From Streptomyces sp. NBC_00620 (GTDB lineage Bacteria; Actinomycetota; Actinomycetes; Streptomycetales; Streptomycetaceae), in the NCBI RefSeq assembly GCF_026341825.1, contig NZ_JAPENY010000003.1:930001-994000 (forward strand): a stretch of 64,000 nt of DNA, in the 5' to 3' direction. Positions within the stretch are counted from its first letter, which is position 1, and each line of letters opens with the position of its first letter. Both the position numbers and the translations under genes were made by a program. Shown here one piece after another: positions 8,655 to 16,609 of this stretch. Under the pieces are notes generated by a model that was given only the letters and a program-made list of their open reading frames with translations, was not told where the DNA came from and made no database searches.

Positions 8655-9819
8655 CGTCGGACCCGCCGACGGTGTCGAGGGAACGCGCGAAGGCCTCCGC
8701 GGCGGGTTCCAGGCGCAGTGCGCCGTGGGAGGCGACGGTCAGGACGTCCGTCCAGTGCCGGTGCAACTCACCGTCCACGTCGCGAAGATGGGCGCCGCCG
8801 GTGCGAAACAGCCGGTCGACCGCGGTGGCCAGCCACTCCACGGCCACGGCGGCGTCCCGGCGGTTGACGGCGACCGCCCCCGGAGTGATCGGTTCGGTGT
8901 CCGCCCTTTGCGCCGCGGTACGCAGCATCAGCTCGGCCGCGTCGATCTCGGCGGCCGAGCGGGCCAGACGCTCCTGCACGGAGGGGCGGTCCAGGGGCCG
9001 TACGTCACCGGGGGTGTCCGCCTTGGCCCACCGGGTCCAGACGGCCAGGGCGCGGCGGGCGGCGCCGACCGCGGGCGCGCAGAACATGAGGCCGCCCGCG
9101 AGGTGGGCGGGCGCCGCGTGGCACCGGGGCACGCCCGTGTCGTCGCCGGCCAACAACTTGGCGAGGCGGATGCTGCGGGTTTCGGGCACCACGGTCGCGT
9201 CGAGAACGACCGTGTTGCTGCCGGTGGCGCGCAGCCCCGTGGCGTTCCAGGTGTCGTGGACGGTCACGAGGCTTCTGGGGACAGCGAAGAGGCGTGCCGG
9301 ACGATCCGGCTCCGTGACCTCCGGCGCGACCAGCAGGATCCAGTGGGCGCCGTCGACGCCGCTGGCCAGGTCCCACTCGCCGTGGAGCAGCCATCCTCCG
9401 GGAGCCCTGGACGCGCTGCCCGACCGGGGCATGAGGGCGGCGGCGATCCGGACGTCGGGCCCCTCGCCCCAGATCTCCTTCTGCCCCTCCTCGGGCAGCA
9501 GCGATGCGAACCGTCCGTGTGCCGCCCACAGGACCGCGCACCATGCGGCCGAGGCGCATCCCTCTCCCACCGTGACGGCCGCGCGGAACACCTCGCCGAA
9601 TGTCCCTTCCTCGCCGCCCCAGCGCCGGGGGACGAAGTGGCGTGCGAAGCCCGCGGCTTCCAGGGCGGCGACCGTCCCCGGTGTCAACCGCCGCTCGCGC
9701 TGGGCCTCACGGGAGTCCCGACGGGCTGTGTCGGCCGCCCGCCGAACGGCCTCCGGGCTCAGCGCGCCGCCTTGACCGAGCGGTGTGGCGCGAACTCGTC
9801 GTATTTCGGCGTCAGTCAT
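8647..9819 (-). CDS. Acyl-CoA dehydrogenase-fold flavoenzyme (possibly flavin-dependent monooxygenase)
   Basis: This is a 390-aa protein with the acyl-CoA dehydrogenase architecture: an N-terminal helical domain (LEAAGFARHFVPRRWGGEEGTFGEVFRAAV), a central beta domain (WLLHGEWDLASGVDGAHWILLVA) and a C-terminal helical bundle. The GGWLLHGEWDLASG pattern resembles HsaA/HpaB-type group D monooxygenases at least as closely as true dehydrogenases. I cannot identify a catalytic glutamate with confidence. An AAGGA ribosome-binding site precedes the ATG, and an autoregulatory-type site lies 108 bp upstream. It may oxidise the acyl chain of the signalling lactone, as Aco does in avenolide synthesis (inference). 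Confidence 0.72.
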   Translation of the reverse strand: MTDAEIRRVRATPLGQGGALSPEAVRRAADTARRDSREAQRERRLTPGTVAALEAAGFARHFVPRRWGGEEGTFGEVFRAAVTVGEGCASAAWCAVLWAAHGRFASLLPEEGQKEIWGEGPDVRIAAALMPRSGSASRAPGGWLLHGEWDLASGVDGAHWILLVAPEVTEPDRPARLFAVPRSLVTVHDTWNATGLRATGSNTVVLDATVVPETRSIRLAKLLAGDDTGVPRCHAAPAHLAGGLMFCAPAVGAARRALAVWTRWAKADTPGDVRPLDRPSVQERLARSAAEIDAAELMLRTAAQRADTEPITPGAVAVNRRDAAVAVEWLATAVDRLFRTGGAHLRDVDGELHRHWTDVLTVASHGALRLEPAAEAFARSLDTVGGSDDA

Positions 9820-9926
9820 GACGTCCTTCTGTCAATCGGCAATCAGACGTGGGCTGTTGAGGCATGCCGCCAGGCATGGAAAGCGCGTACAGGGAAGCCT
9901 TCGATTTTTGGCCACCCTTCAGTACA

Positions 9927-9944
9927 ATTCCTTCCCGACGGTAT
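9927..9944. promoter_or_regulatory. Autoregulatory element-like site 1 (butyrolactone receptor operator)
   Basis: ATTCCTTCCCGACGGTAT is an 18-bp imperfect palindrome that aligns base for base with the sites at 11142 and 18327 (shared core CCTTC, 4 variable bases, GG, T). It lies upstream of the flavoenzyme/phosphatase pair. Sites of this form are bound by ArpA/ScbR/MmfR-type receptors. Confidence 0.7.
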
Positions 9945-10041
9945 GTGGCGGCTCGCCGACCATGCCGCAGACAACAAGTGGAGGCGGGGCATGGGGAGTT
10001 GGTGCGTGCCCGTGCGGGACGGTGACGTCCGCGCTCAGACC

Positions 10042-11082
10042 TCAGGCACAGGGCACGGGCAGACCGACCGGCAGTTCCCCTGCCGTCGCCGGTCGCATCG
10101 GAGCCCACACCGAAGCGCAGCTCGCGATCGGCGTGTCGCCCTGGAGCGCGTCGAGGCGCAGTCGGCGTTCGGCCCATGGGTCCACGGCCGTCACGTCCTC
10201 GTGCACGACGAGGCGGGTGGGTACGCCGACTTCACCGAAGGCCAGACAGTCGACGGCCGCCGACACCAGGGTGAGTGCGGGACCGCCGGGGTGCGGCGTC
10301 GCAGGATGGGTCATCAGGTGGCCGAGTTGGCGGAAACCCTCCAGCAGGACCATCAGCGGCAGGTGGTCGGTGGGGTGGTCGAAGAGAACGGCGTGATCGA
10401 GGTCCGGTCTCAGCAGCCATTCGGCGGCCGACGAACCGGGGGCCAGCACACTGTCCTTGTTCCGCAGCCGGCCGACCAGGCCCGGCGCCAGCCGAAGGCT
10501 CGGCTCCTCGGGCGGGACGGCGGCGGACTCGGCTCCGCCGATGCGCCCGCGGATGATCCGATAGCTGCGCTCGTCGAGCGCGACGACCCGCAGACTGCCG
10601 CGGCCGCAGCTCCGGCCGCCGACGGAGAGTGTCACCTCGAGGCGGGCGCCGTAGCGGCGGGGCGGCCGGCGGTCGGTCCACTGCCAGCGCGCGTCCAGTT
10701 CCACCGGCAAGGGCTTGCCGCCCACACACATGGCGCCCGGGTCGGTGATCTCGAAGTCCATGTCGTACCCCACGAAGCGGTGGCTGAGCGGGACTCCGTA
10801 GTGCCAGTGGGCGAGGTAGACGAGCGCCTGTCTGATCGTCTCGGCGAACAGCAGGGGGTCGCTTCTCCGGTGGACGTCCGGATGGTAGAGCGTGTGGTCG
10901 CGCGGCCACTGGCTGCCGATCAGGAAGTGGTCCTCGCCGAGCACCACCGCATCCGTGACGAAGACCTCCGCCACGGCGGCCCGGTGCACAAGACGTCGGG
11001 CCACCGTCCGCTGGAATTCGAGCTCCGGATCCGCAAGGACCGGTTCACCTGGAGTTTCTCGCCGTAGCCGACCCTGATACAT
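10042..11082 (-). CDS. afsA: AfsA-family butenolide/gamma-butyrolactone synthase
   Basis: This is a 346-aa AfsA-type protein with two related hot-dog-like halves. The first half has QRTVARRLVHRAAVAEVFVTD, HTLYHPDVHRRSDPLLFAETIRQA and VPLSHRFVGYDMDFEI. The second repeats the pattern with HPTDHLPLMVLLEGFRQLGHL. The family condenses a beta-ketoacyl thioester with dihydroxyacetone phosphate, the first step to A-factor/SCB-type signals. The ATG at 11082 is preceded by GGGGGAG. It is divergent from the receptor gene at 11186, with an operator in the 103-bp gap. I see no obvious BprA/ScbB reductase nearby. Confidence 0.9.
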   Translation of the reverse strand: MYQGRLRRETPGEPVLADPELEFQRTVARRLVHRAAVAEVFVTDAVVLGEDHFLIGSQWPRDHTLYHPDVHRRSDPLLFAETIRQALVYLAHWHYGVPLSHRFVGYDMDFEITDPGAMCVGGKPLPVELDARWQWTDRRPPRRYGARLEVTLSVGGRSCGRGSLRVVALDERSYRIIRGRIGGAESAAVPPEEPSLRLAPGLVGRLRNKDSVLAPGSSAAEWLLRPDLDHAVLFDHPTDHLPLMVLLEGFRQLGHLMTHPATPHPGGPALTLVSAAVDCLAFGEVGVPTRLVVHEDVTAVDPWAERRLRLDALQGDTPIASCASVWAPMRPATAGELPVGLPVPCA

Positions 11083-11141
11083 CCTCGTCTCCCCCTAAAA
11101 ATCGGGTCAAGCCGACGCAGCCTGCCCCCCGGTCGCCAAAT

Positions 11142-11159
11142 ATACCTTCGAGCAGGTTT
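11142..11159. promoter_or_regulatory. Autoregulatory element-like site 2 in the afsA/receptor gap
   Basis: ATACCTTCGAGCAGGTTT lies between the divergent afsA-like and receptor genes, 27 bp before the receptor ATG. It matches sites 1 and 3. Its place suggests autorepression of the receptor and control of signal synthesis. Confidence 0.75.
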
Positions 11160-11185
11160 CTTCAAAAGAGCGAAAGTGGATCATC

Positions 11186-11857
11186 ATGGGAATCGCCGGC
11201 GATGCTTTCGGCCCTCAACTCCCCGCGGGCACCAGGGAGCTGAAGCAGGAGCGGGCGGTGCGGACGAGGGAGCGCATACTCGCGGCCGCCGCCCAGGCGT
11301 TCGCCGCCAAGGGCTATCCCGCGGTCACGATCCTCGACGTGGCCGAGGCGGCCGGCATGACGAAGGGCGCCGTCTACTTCCACTACGAGAACAAGGACGC
11401 CCTTGCGCTCGCGGTGACCGACCTGTTCTACCGCCGGATCGGCGAGATCGCCGACGTGGTCGAGGAGTTGGACCTCTCGCCCATCGGCTCCGTGGCCGAG
11501 CTGCTGCTGCGGACGGCCACGGCGTTCCGGGACGAGACGGTCCTCCAGGCCGGGGCACGACTCCAGCTCGAACGCCAACTGATCGGCGTTCGGCTTCCGT
11601 TGCCCTTCCAGGGGTACACCGAGCTGATCACCTCGTGGCTGGCCAGGGATCGCGAGACGGGTGCGCGGGACGAACTTCCGCCGCCCGACACGCTCGCCAC
11701 CGTGCTGGTCTCCGCCTTCTTCGGCGCCCAACACATCTCCTGGGTGCTCGACGACCGTGCCGACCTGGTGGAGCGCACGACCGCGCTGGTGCGGACGATC
11801 ATTCCGTCGGCCGAGGAGGACATCCAGCTGTGTCCGTCCGCGCCACGACGATGTTGA
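11186..11857 (+). CDS. Gamma-butyrolactone receptor, ArpA/ScbR-like TetR repressor
   Basis: This is a 223-aa protein. The DNA-binding domain has LKQERAVRTRERILAAAAQAFAAKGY and GMTKGAVYFHYENKDALA. The ligand domain contains FFGAQHISWVLDDRADLVERTTALVRTIIP, typical of true butyrolactone receptors as far as I recall. An unusual 18-residue extension precedes the helix-turn-helix. The gene pairs divergently with the afsA homologue, the standard signal/receptor arrangement. It most likely binds the 18-bp sites at 9927, 11142 and 18327 and releases them on binding the lactone. Confidence 0.9.
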   Translation: MGIAGDAFGPQLPAGTRELKQERAVRTRERILAAAAQAFAAKGYPAVTILDVAEAAGMTKGAVYFHYENKDALALAVTDLFYRRIGEIADVVEELDLSPIGSVAELLLRTATAFRDETVLQAGARLQLERQLIGVRLPLPFQGYTELITSWLARDRETGARDELPPPDTLATVLVSAFFGAQHISWVLDDRADLVERTTALVRTIIPSAEEDIQLCPSAPRRC

Positions 11858-11889
11858 GGCTCCGGACACCGAACTGTGGGACGACCCCC

Positions 11890-14800
11890 TCAACCAGCCG
11901 CGTTCTCCGGCCAGTCGAGGGCCGTACGGGCATGGCGCACCGCTTCCTCGGCGGTCAGCCTTGCGCCGCACTCGAAGGCTTCCGTGAAGGCCGGTCCGCC
12001 CAGGGCAGCCCGTGCCGCCGCCGCGACGCGGTCGACGTCGCCGCGCTCGGCGGGCGGCAGCGGGGCGCCCACCCCTCTGCGGGCCGCGTCCGCCGCTCCG
12101 AGCAGCAGCGCGGCGCACTCGGCCGGCATCCCCGGTCCGCCGAGGGAGGCCGCGCCTGCGAGGCCCTCCAGGGACAGGGCGAGGGCGCGCGGTTCGCCGA
12201 GGGAGCGGGCGACGTCCAGGCCGTGCAGGTGATGGCGGACCGACTGACCGGCGTCGCCGCGGACTTCGGCGATGAAGCCGAGTTCCGCGAGAAGCAGATG
12301 GTCGCCCGCCTCCGAGGAGACGTCGGCGTGGCCGTCGCGGATGTGCAGCAGGTGTGCCTGTGCCGCATCGAGGTCGCCCGAGCGGCGGGCGCCGAGTGCG
12401 AGGCCCATCTCGGCGTGGATTTCGCCGTACCTGTAGCCCTGTTCGGCGGCGCTGCGGCGCGCCTGTTCGTGCAGGGCCCGGCCCTGGTCCCAGTCGCGGG
12501 CGAGCAGCGCGAGTCGGCCGAGCCCGGACAGCCGCGCCGACACCTCCGCCTCCAGGCCCAACTCCCGTGCCATTCGCAGCCCTTCCCGCTGCAGGCGGGC
12601 TGCTTCCTCGTACTCGCCCTTGATCTCGGCGAGCGCGGCGAGCGGTGACACGGTCTGCAACTCGCCCCAGCGGTCGCCCAGTTCACCGAAGAGCTCGGCG
12701 CTGCGCAGTCCGTCCCGGCCGAGTGCGCCGAGGTCGCCGCGGACCAGGGCGAGCGTGGCCCGGAGGCCAAGCGCGGCAGCCGTACCCCATTGCTCGTCGG
12801 CCGCGTCGAAGAGGTCGAGGGCCCGGGCGTTCAGCTCGGCGCTCGCGGTCGCCTCGCCCGCGCTGAACAGGCCGTACGCGCACAGCCAGAGGGCGCGGGC
12901 CCGGCGTACCGGATCGGGGACGGCGTCGGCCGCCGCCGTGGCCGTCGCCTCCGTGGGGTCGCCGGTGAGCAGCGCGAACGCGGCGTGCACCAGGGTGAGT
13001 TCGGGGGCGGCGGCGTCCGGAGCGGCGGCGAGGACGGTCGACAGGCTGCGGCGTGCCTCGGTGAGGCGGCCGCGCAGCAGCCACCACCAGGACAGCGCGG
13101 TGGCCAGTCGTACGGCCTCCTCGGGCTGCCCGTCGGGGGCACAGCGCACCGCCTCGTCGAGCGCCGCGCGCAGATTGCCGGCGTCCGCGTCCAGGCGGGC
13201 GAGCCAGGATCGCTGGCCCGCACAGCGCAGCCGGGACTCGGCGCGTTCGGCGAGCGCGAGATAGTGGCGCAGATGGCGGTCGCGTACGGCGGTCAGGTCC
13301 TGCATCTCGTGCAGGCGCTCCATCGCGTACGCGGCGACGGACTCCAGGAGCCGGTAACGGGGGCCGGTGGGGCCCTGCACGACGACCACGAACGACCGGT
13401 CGACGAGCCGGGTCACCAGGTCGAGGACCTCCTCGCGGGCCACGCCGTCGCCCGCGCACACCGCTTCGGCGGCGGCCAGGTCGCAGCCGTCACTGTGCAC
13501 GGCGAGGCGGCGCAGGACGATGCGCTCGGGTGCGCTGAGCAGCTCCCAGCTCCAGTCGATCATCGCCCGCAGCGTCTGCTGACGGGCGGGCGCACCTCGC
13601 TGCCCGGCGGTCAGGATCCGGAACCGGTCGCCGAGCCGGGCCGCCAACTCCCTTACGCCCAGGGCGCGTACGCGGGTGGCGGCGAGCTCCAGAGCGAGCG
13701 GGATGCCGTCGAGCCGGCGGCAGATCTCGGCGACGGCGGCGCGGTCGTCCGGGTCGGCGGCGTCCGGGTCGAGCGAGAAGCCGGGGGCGGAGGCGGCGGC
13801 ACGCTCGGTGAACAGCCGTACGGCGTCGTCGGTTCCAAGCGGCTCCACGAGGAACACGGCCTCGCCCGCCAAGCCGAGCGGTTCCTGACTGGTGACCAGC
13901 ACCCGCAGCCCGGGCGCGGTGCGCAGCAGCAGCTCGGCGAGTTCGGCGGCGGCGTCGACCACGTGCTCGCAGTTGTCCAGGACGAGCAGGGTGCGGCGGT
14001 CCCGAAGGACCGCGGCGAGGCGGTGCGCCGGGGACGGCGAGGGTACCCCAGCTCCGGCGCCCGGCAGTGCGGACGGGGCGTCGTCCCGGATCCCGAGAGC
14101 GGAGGCCACGACCTGGGCGAGGTCGGCGGCGGTACCGCCCCGGACTCCGGAGAACTCCACGAGCCAGACGCCGTCGGGGAGTTCATCCGCCCTCGCCGTC
14201 CCGGCCGCCGCCCCCGCGAGCCGGGTCTTGCCCACGCCACCGGGGCCGGTGAGGGTCACCAGGCGGGCGGTGGTGAGGAGTTGGGAGAGCCCGGTCAGGG
14301 CTTCGGCGCGGCCGATGAGGGGGGTCAGGGGGACGGGGAGGTTCGAGTGGGGTGGTCCGGCGAGGGGGTTCGGGGCCGGTGGGGTGAGGGCGGGGGGTGT
14401 CGCGGTGGTTCTGGGGGCGGGAGTGGGTGCGCTCGGTGCCGTTGTGGCCGTGTCGGACAGCTCCGCAGGGCTGCCGGGGGCAGCTGCGGCCTCATCGGTA
14501 ACGAGGGCAGGAGCGGGCGCGCCCGGTGCCGATGTGGCCGTGTCGGACACCCTCGCAGCGCCGCCGGGGTCAACCACGGCCTCACCGGGGGAGATCGCAC
14601 CCGTGCCCAGTGCCGTCGTAGCCGTACCGGACAGCCCCGCAGCGCCGCCGCGGTCAACCGCGGCCTTACCAGGTGAGATCGCACCCACGCCCGGGGCCGT
14701 CGTGGCCCTACCCGACGCCCTCGCAGCGCCGCCGGGGACAGCCGCGGCCTCACCGGTACCGAGGGCGGGAACGGGCGCGCCCGGTGCCGTTGCGGCCGTG

Positions 14801-15771
14801 TCGGACACCCTCGCAGCGCCGCCGCGGTCAACCACGGCCTCACCAGGTGAGGTCGCACCCGCGCTCGGCGCCGTCATGGCCGTACCGGACACCCTCACAG
14901 CGCCACCGCGGTCAACCACGGCCTCACCAGGTGAGGTCGCACCCGCGCCCGGCGCCACCGCAGCCGCACCAGGGGCCTGCATGCCTGTATCGGGTGCCCG
15001 CATGCCCGTTCCGGGCGCCATGCCGAAGGTCTGGCCCAACCCCGGGTCCTGGCGGAGTACCGCCTGGTGGAGGGCGCTGAGGGCGGGGCCGGGGTCGACG
15101 CCGAGGTCATCGGCGAGGCGGGAGCGCAGGGACTCGTAGGAGGCGAGGGCCTCGCTCTGGCGGCCGGTCAGATAGAGCGCCCGCATCTGGAGGGCGCGCA
15201 GACGCTCCCGCAGGGGGTGGCTGGCCACGAGGTCCGCCAGTTCGCCGGCGAGCATCACATGGTCCCCGGCCTCGAGGCGGGCCTCGGCCTGCTCCTCCAG
15301 CACGGAGAGCCGCTGTTCGGTGAGTCGCCGCACGGCCCCCCGTACGAACTCCTCGTCCGCGAAGTCGGCGTAGGCGGGCCCCCGCCACAGGTCGAGCGCC
15401 TCGGTGAGCAGCACGGCCCTGGTGTGCGGGTCCCGGACGGGGCGGGCCTCGGCCACGAGGGCGTGGAACCGGCCGGCGTCCACCTCGTCGGCCGCGGGGT
15501 CGAGCCGCAGACGATAGCCGGGGGCCTGCAGTACGACGCGGTCCCGGCCGAGGACCCGGCGCAGTTGGGAGACCTTGGCCTGGAGTGCGCCGGTCGGCTT
15601 GCCCGGCGGTTCGTCGCCCCACAGGTCCTGGACGAGGCGGTCGGCGGAGACCGGCTTCCCATCGTGCGTGAGCAGATCGGCCAGCAGTGCCCGGACCTTG
15701 AGCTCGGGGACCCTGACCGTCTCCCCCTCGTCGTCCCACACCACCAGTGCCCCGAGCACCCCGAACCGCAT
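11890..15771 (-). CDS. Large SARP/AfsR-type regulator (BTAD, NB-ARC, TPR)
   Basis: This is a 1293-aa protein. Residues 1-95 form an OmpR-like winged helix (MRFGVLGALVVWDDEG, LKVRALLADLL). Residues 95-242 form the BTAD domain of SARPs. Residues 243-485 are a repetitive Ala/Pro/Thr/Gly linker. An NB-ARC NTPase follows, with P-loop GPGGVGKTRLAG near 510 and Walker B TLLVLDNCEHV near 595. A long TPR-like helical region runs from about 780 to the end. The ATG at 15771 is chosen because it opens the winged helix; the same frame continues upstream without motifs. It is probably a pathway activator for the neighbouring cluster (inference). Confidence 0.88.
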   Translation of the reverse strand: MRFGVLGALVVWDDEGETVRVPELKVRALLADLLTHDGKPVSADRLVQDLWGDEPPGKPTGALQAKVSQLRRVLGRDRVVLQAPGYRLRLDPAADEVDAGRFHALVAEARPVRDPHTRAVLLTEALDLWRGPAYADFADEEFVRGAVRRLTEQRLSVLEEQAEARLEAGDHVMLAGELADLVASHPLRERLRALQMRALYLTGRQSEALASYESLRSRLADDLGVDPGPALSALHQAVLRQDPGLGQTFGMAPGTGMRAPDTGMQAPGAAAVAPGAGATSPGEAVVDRGGAVRVSGTAMTAPSAGATSPGEAVVDRGGAARVSDTAATAPGAPVPALGTGEAAAVPGGAARASGRATTAPGVGAISPGKAAVDRGGAAGLSGTATTALGTGAISPGEAVVDPGGAARVSDTATSAPGAPAPALVTDEAAAAPGSPAELSDTATTAPSAPTPAPRTTATPPALTPPAPNPLAGPPHSNLPVPLTPLIGRAEALTGLSQLLTTARLVTLTGPGGVGKTRLAGAAAGTARADELPDGVWLVEFSGVRGGTAADLAQVVASALGIRDDAPSALPGAGAGVPSPSPAHRLAAVLRDRRTLLVLDNCEHVVDAAAELAELLLRTAPGLRVLVTSQEPLGLAGEAVFLVEPLGTDDAVRLFTERAAASAPGFSLDPDAADPDDRAAVAEICRRLDGIPLALELAATRVRALGVRELAARLGDRFRILTAGQRGAPARQQTLRAMIDWSWELLSAPERIVLRRLAVHSDGCDLAAAEAVCAGDGVAREEVLDLVTRLVDRSFVVVVQGPTGPRYRLLESVAAYAMERLHEMQDLTAVRDRHLRHYLALAERAESRLRCAGQRSWLARLDADAGNLRAALDEAVRCAPDGQPEEAVRLATALSWWWLLRGRLTEARRSLSTVLAAAPDAAAPELTLVHAAFALLTGDPTEATATAAADAVPDPVRRARALWLCAYGLFSAGEATASAELNARALDLFDAADEQWGTAAALGLRATLALVRGDLGALGRDGLRSAELFGELGDRWGELQTVSPLAALAEIKGEYEEAARLQREGLRMARELGLEAEVSARLSGLGRLALLARDWDQGRALHEQARRSAAEQGYRYGEIHAEMGLALGARRSGDLDAAQAHLLHIRDGHADVSSEAGDHLLLAELGFIAEVRGDAGQSVRHHLHGLDVARSLGEPRALALSLEGLAGAASLGGPGMPAECAALLLGAADAARRGVGAPLPPAERGDVDRVAAAARAALGGPAFTEAFECGARLTAEEAVRHARTALDWPENAAG
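14395..15040 (-). repeat. In-frame 84/90-bp tandem repeats in the SARP linker
   Basis: About seven imperfect units recur at 84- or 90-bp steps. The motif gtcaaccacggcctcacc or its variants lies at 14479, 14569, 14653, 14737, 14827 and 14911. All steps are multiples of three, so each unit adds 28-30 residues of PGEAVVDRGGAARVS-type sequence to the linker of the SARP protein. Confidence 0.85.
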
Positions 15772-15849
15772 GCGGGCAACCGTACATGTCCGGCCGCGGC
15801 GGGCCCGCGTGCAGGGCGCCCACCTGCGGCGACGGTCGACCATCAGCGA

Positions 15850-15879
15850 ACCGTAAGCGGCTCCGAAGTCTCTCCGAAG
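15850..15879. promoter_or_regulatory. Possible SARP-binding direct repeats (11-bp spacing)
   Basis: CTCCGAAG occurs at 15861 and again at 15872, exactly 11 bp apart. A weaker copy (ACCGTAAG) lies 11 bp upstream at 15850. SARPs bind heptamer-like direct repeats with 11-bp phasing. The site lies in the gap between the SARP gene and the divergent SDR-MFS genes. Confidence 0.45.
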
Positions 15880-15955
15880 CGCCGGCGCGCACAGTCGTTC
15901 CCGCCGGGCGACGTGGGGTGCCCGGCAGCGGAACCACCAGGAAGGAGCGGCAGCC

Positions 15956-16513
15956 ATGACCAGGTACGCGGGCAGGAGGGCCGTGGTCGTCGACCAGGCC
16001 AACGGGATCGGTCTGGCCATCGCCAAGCGGCTCGTGGAGGGCGGCGCGGAGGTCCTGCTGACCGCGGGCACCGCGCAGGAGCGGGCGTATGCGAGCGCCG
16101 AACTGGGTTCCGCCGCCCGGGTGGTCGCCCCGGACGCCGTCGAGTCCGCCCTCGGACCGGTCGACGGCAATGGCCCCGGCGGCGTCGACCTCGTCTTCGC
16201 CGACGCCGTACCGACCGCTCGTCCGCTGCTGCCGCACCTCGACGACGGCGGCGCGGTGGTGCTCACCGCCGCCGCCCCGACCCCGGCCTCCGTGCGCACG
16301 CTCGCCGCCGAGCTCGTCTCGCGCGGCATCCGCGTCAACGCGGTGGCCCCGAGCTGTATCGAGGCACCGGCCGGCGACGCCGCACCCCTGCCACCGCTGG
16401 GGCGACTCGGCTCCGCCGAGGAGGTGGCCCGGGCCGCGCTGTTCCTCGCCACGGACGCCACGTTCACGACCGGCGCCCAGCTCCCCGTCGACGGCGGTCT
16501 CGGCCACCCCTAG
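15956..16513 (+). CDS. Short-chain dehydrogenase-like protein lacking the catalytic motif
   Basis: This is a 185-aa SDR-fold protein, shorter than the usual 240-260 aa. The cofactor end is present (AVVVDQANGIGLAIAKRL), as are the family C-terminal features (SRGIRVNAVAP, RLGSAEEVARAALFLATD, TGAQLPVDGG). The central stretch carrying Ser and Tyr-x-x-x-Lys is replaced by LTAAAPTPASVRTLAAEL. Catalysis by the usual mechanism is therefore unlikely. An AGGAAGGAG ribosome-binding site supports the ATG. It is divergent from the SARP gene and 96 bp before an MFS gene. Confidence 0.75.
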   Translation: MTRYAGRRAVVVDQANGIGLAIAKRLVEGGAEVLLTAGTAQERAYASAELGSAARVVAPDAVESALGPVDGNGPGGVDLVFADAVPTARPLLPHLDDGGAVVLTAAAPTPASVRTLAAELVSRGIRVNAVAPSCIEAPAGDAAPLPPLGRLGSAEEVARAALFLATDATFTTGAQLPVDGGLGHP

Positions 16514-16609
16514 CCGTTCGCCCCGCACACACAAGAGCCCCGCACACGAAAAGCCCCGCACACAGAAACCCGGACGCACCCCGTCCCCAGATGATCCGGA
16601 GATCACGGC

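Noticed and set aside
12790..14676. 628-aa forward open frame inside the SARP gene
   Set aside because: Gly/Arg-rich antisense shadow without domains. The SARP/NB-ARC/TPR reading on the other strand explains the region.
14395..15040. Possible CRISPR array
   Set aside because: The units are contiguous 84/90-bp coding repeats without unique spacers, no cas genes are near, and all steps keep the reading frame.
15772..16467. N-terminal extension of the SARP frame to 1525 aa
   Set aside because: The extra 230 residues are low complexity and lie antisense to the SDR gene. The winged helix starts exactly at the ATG at 15771.
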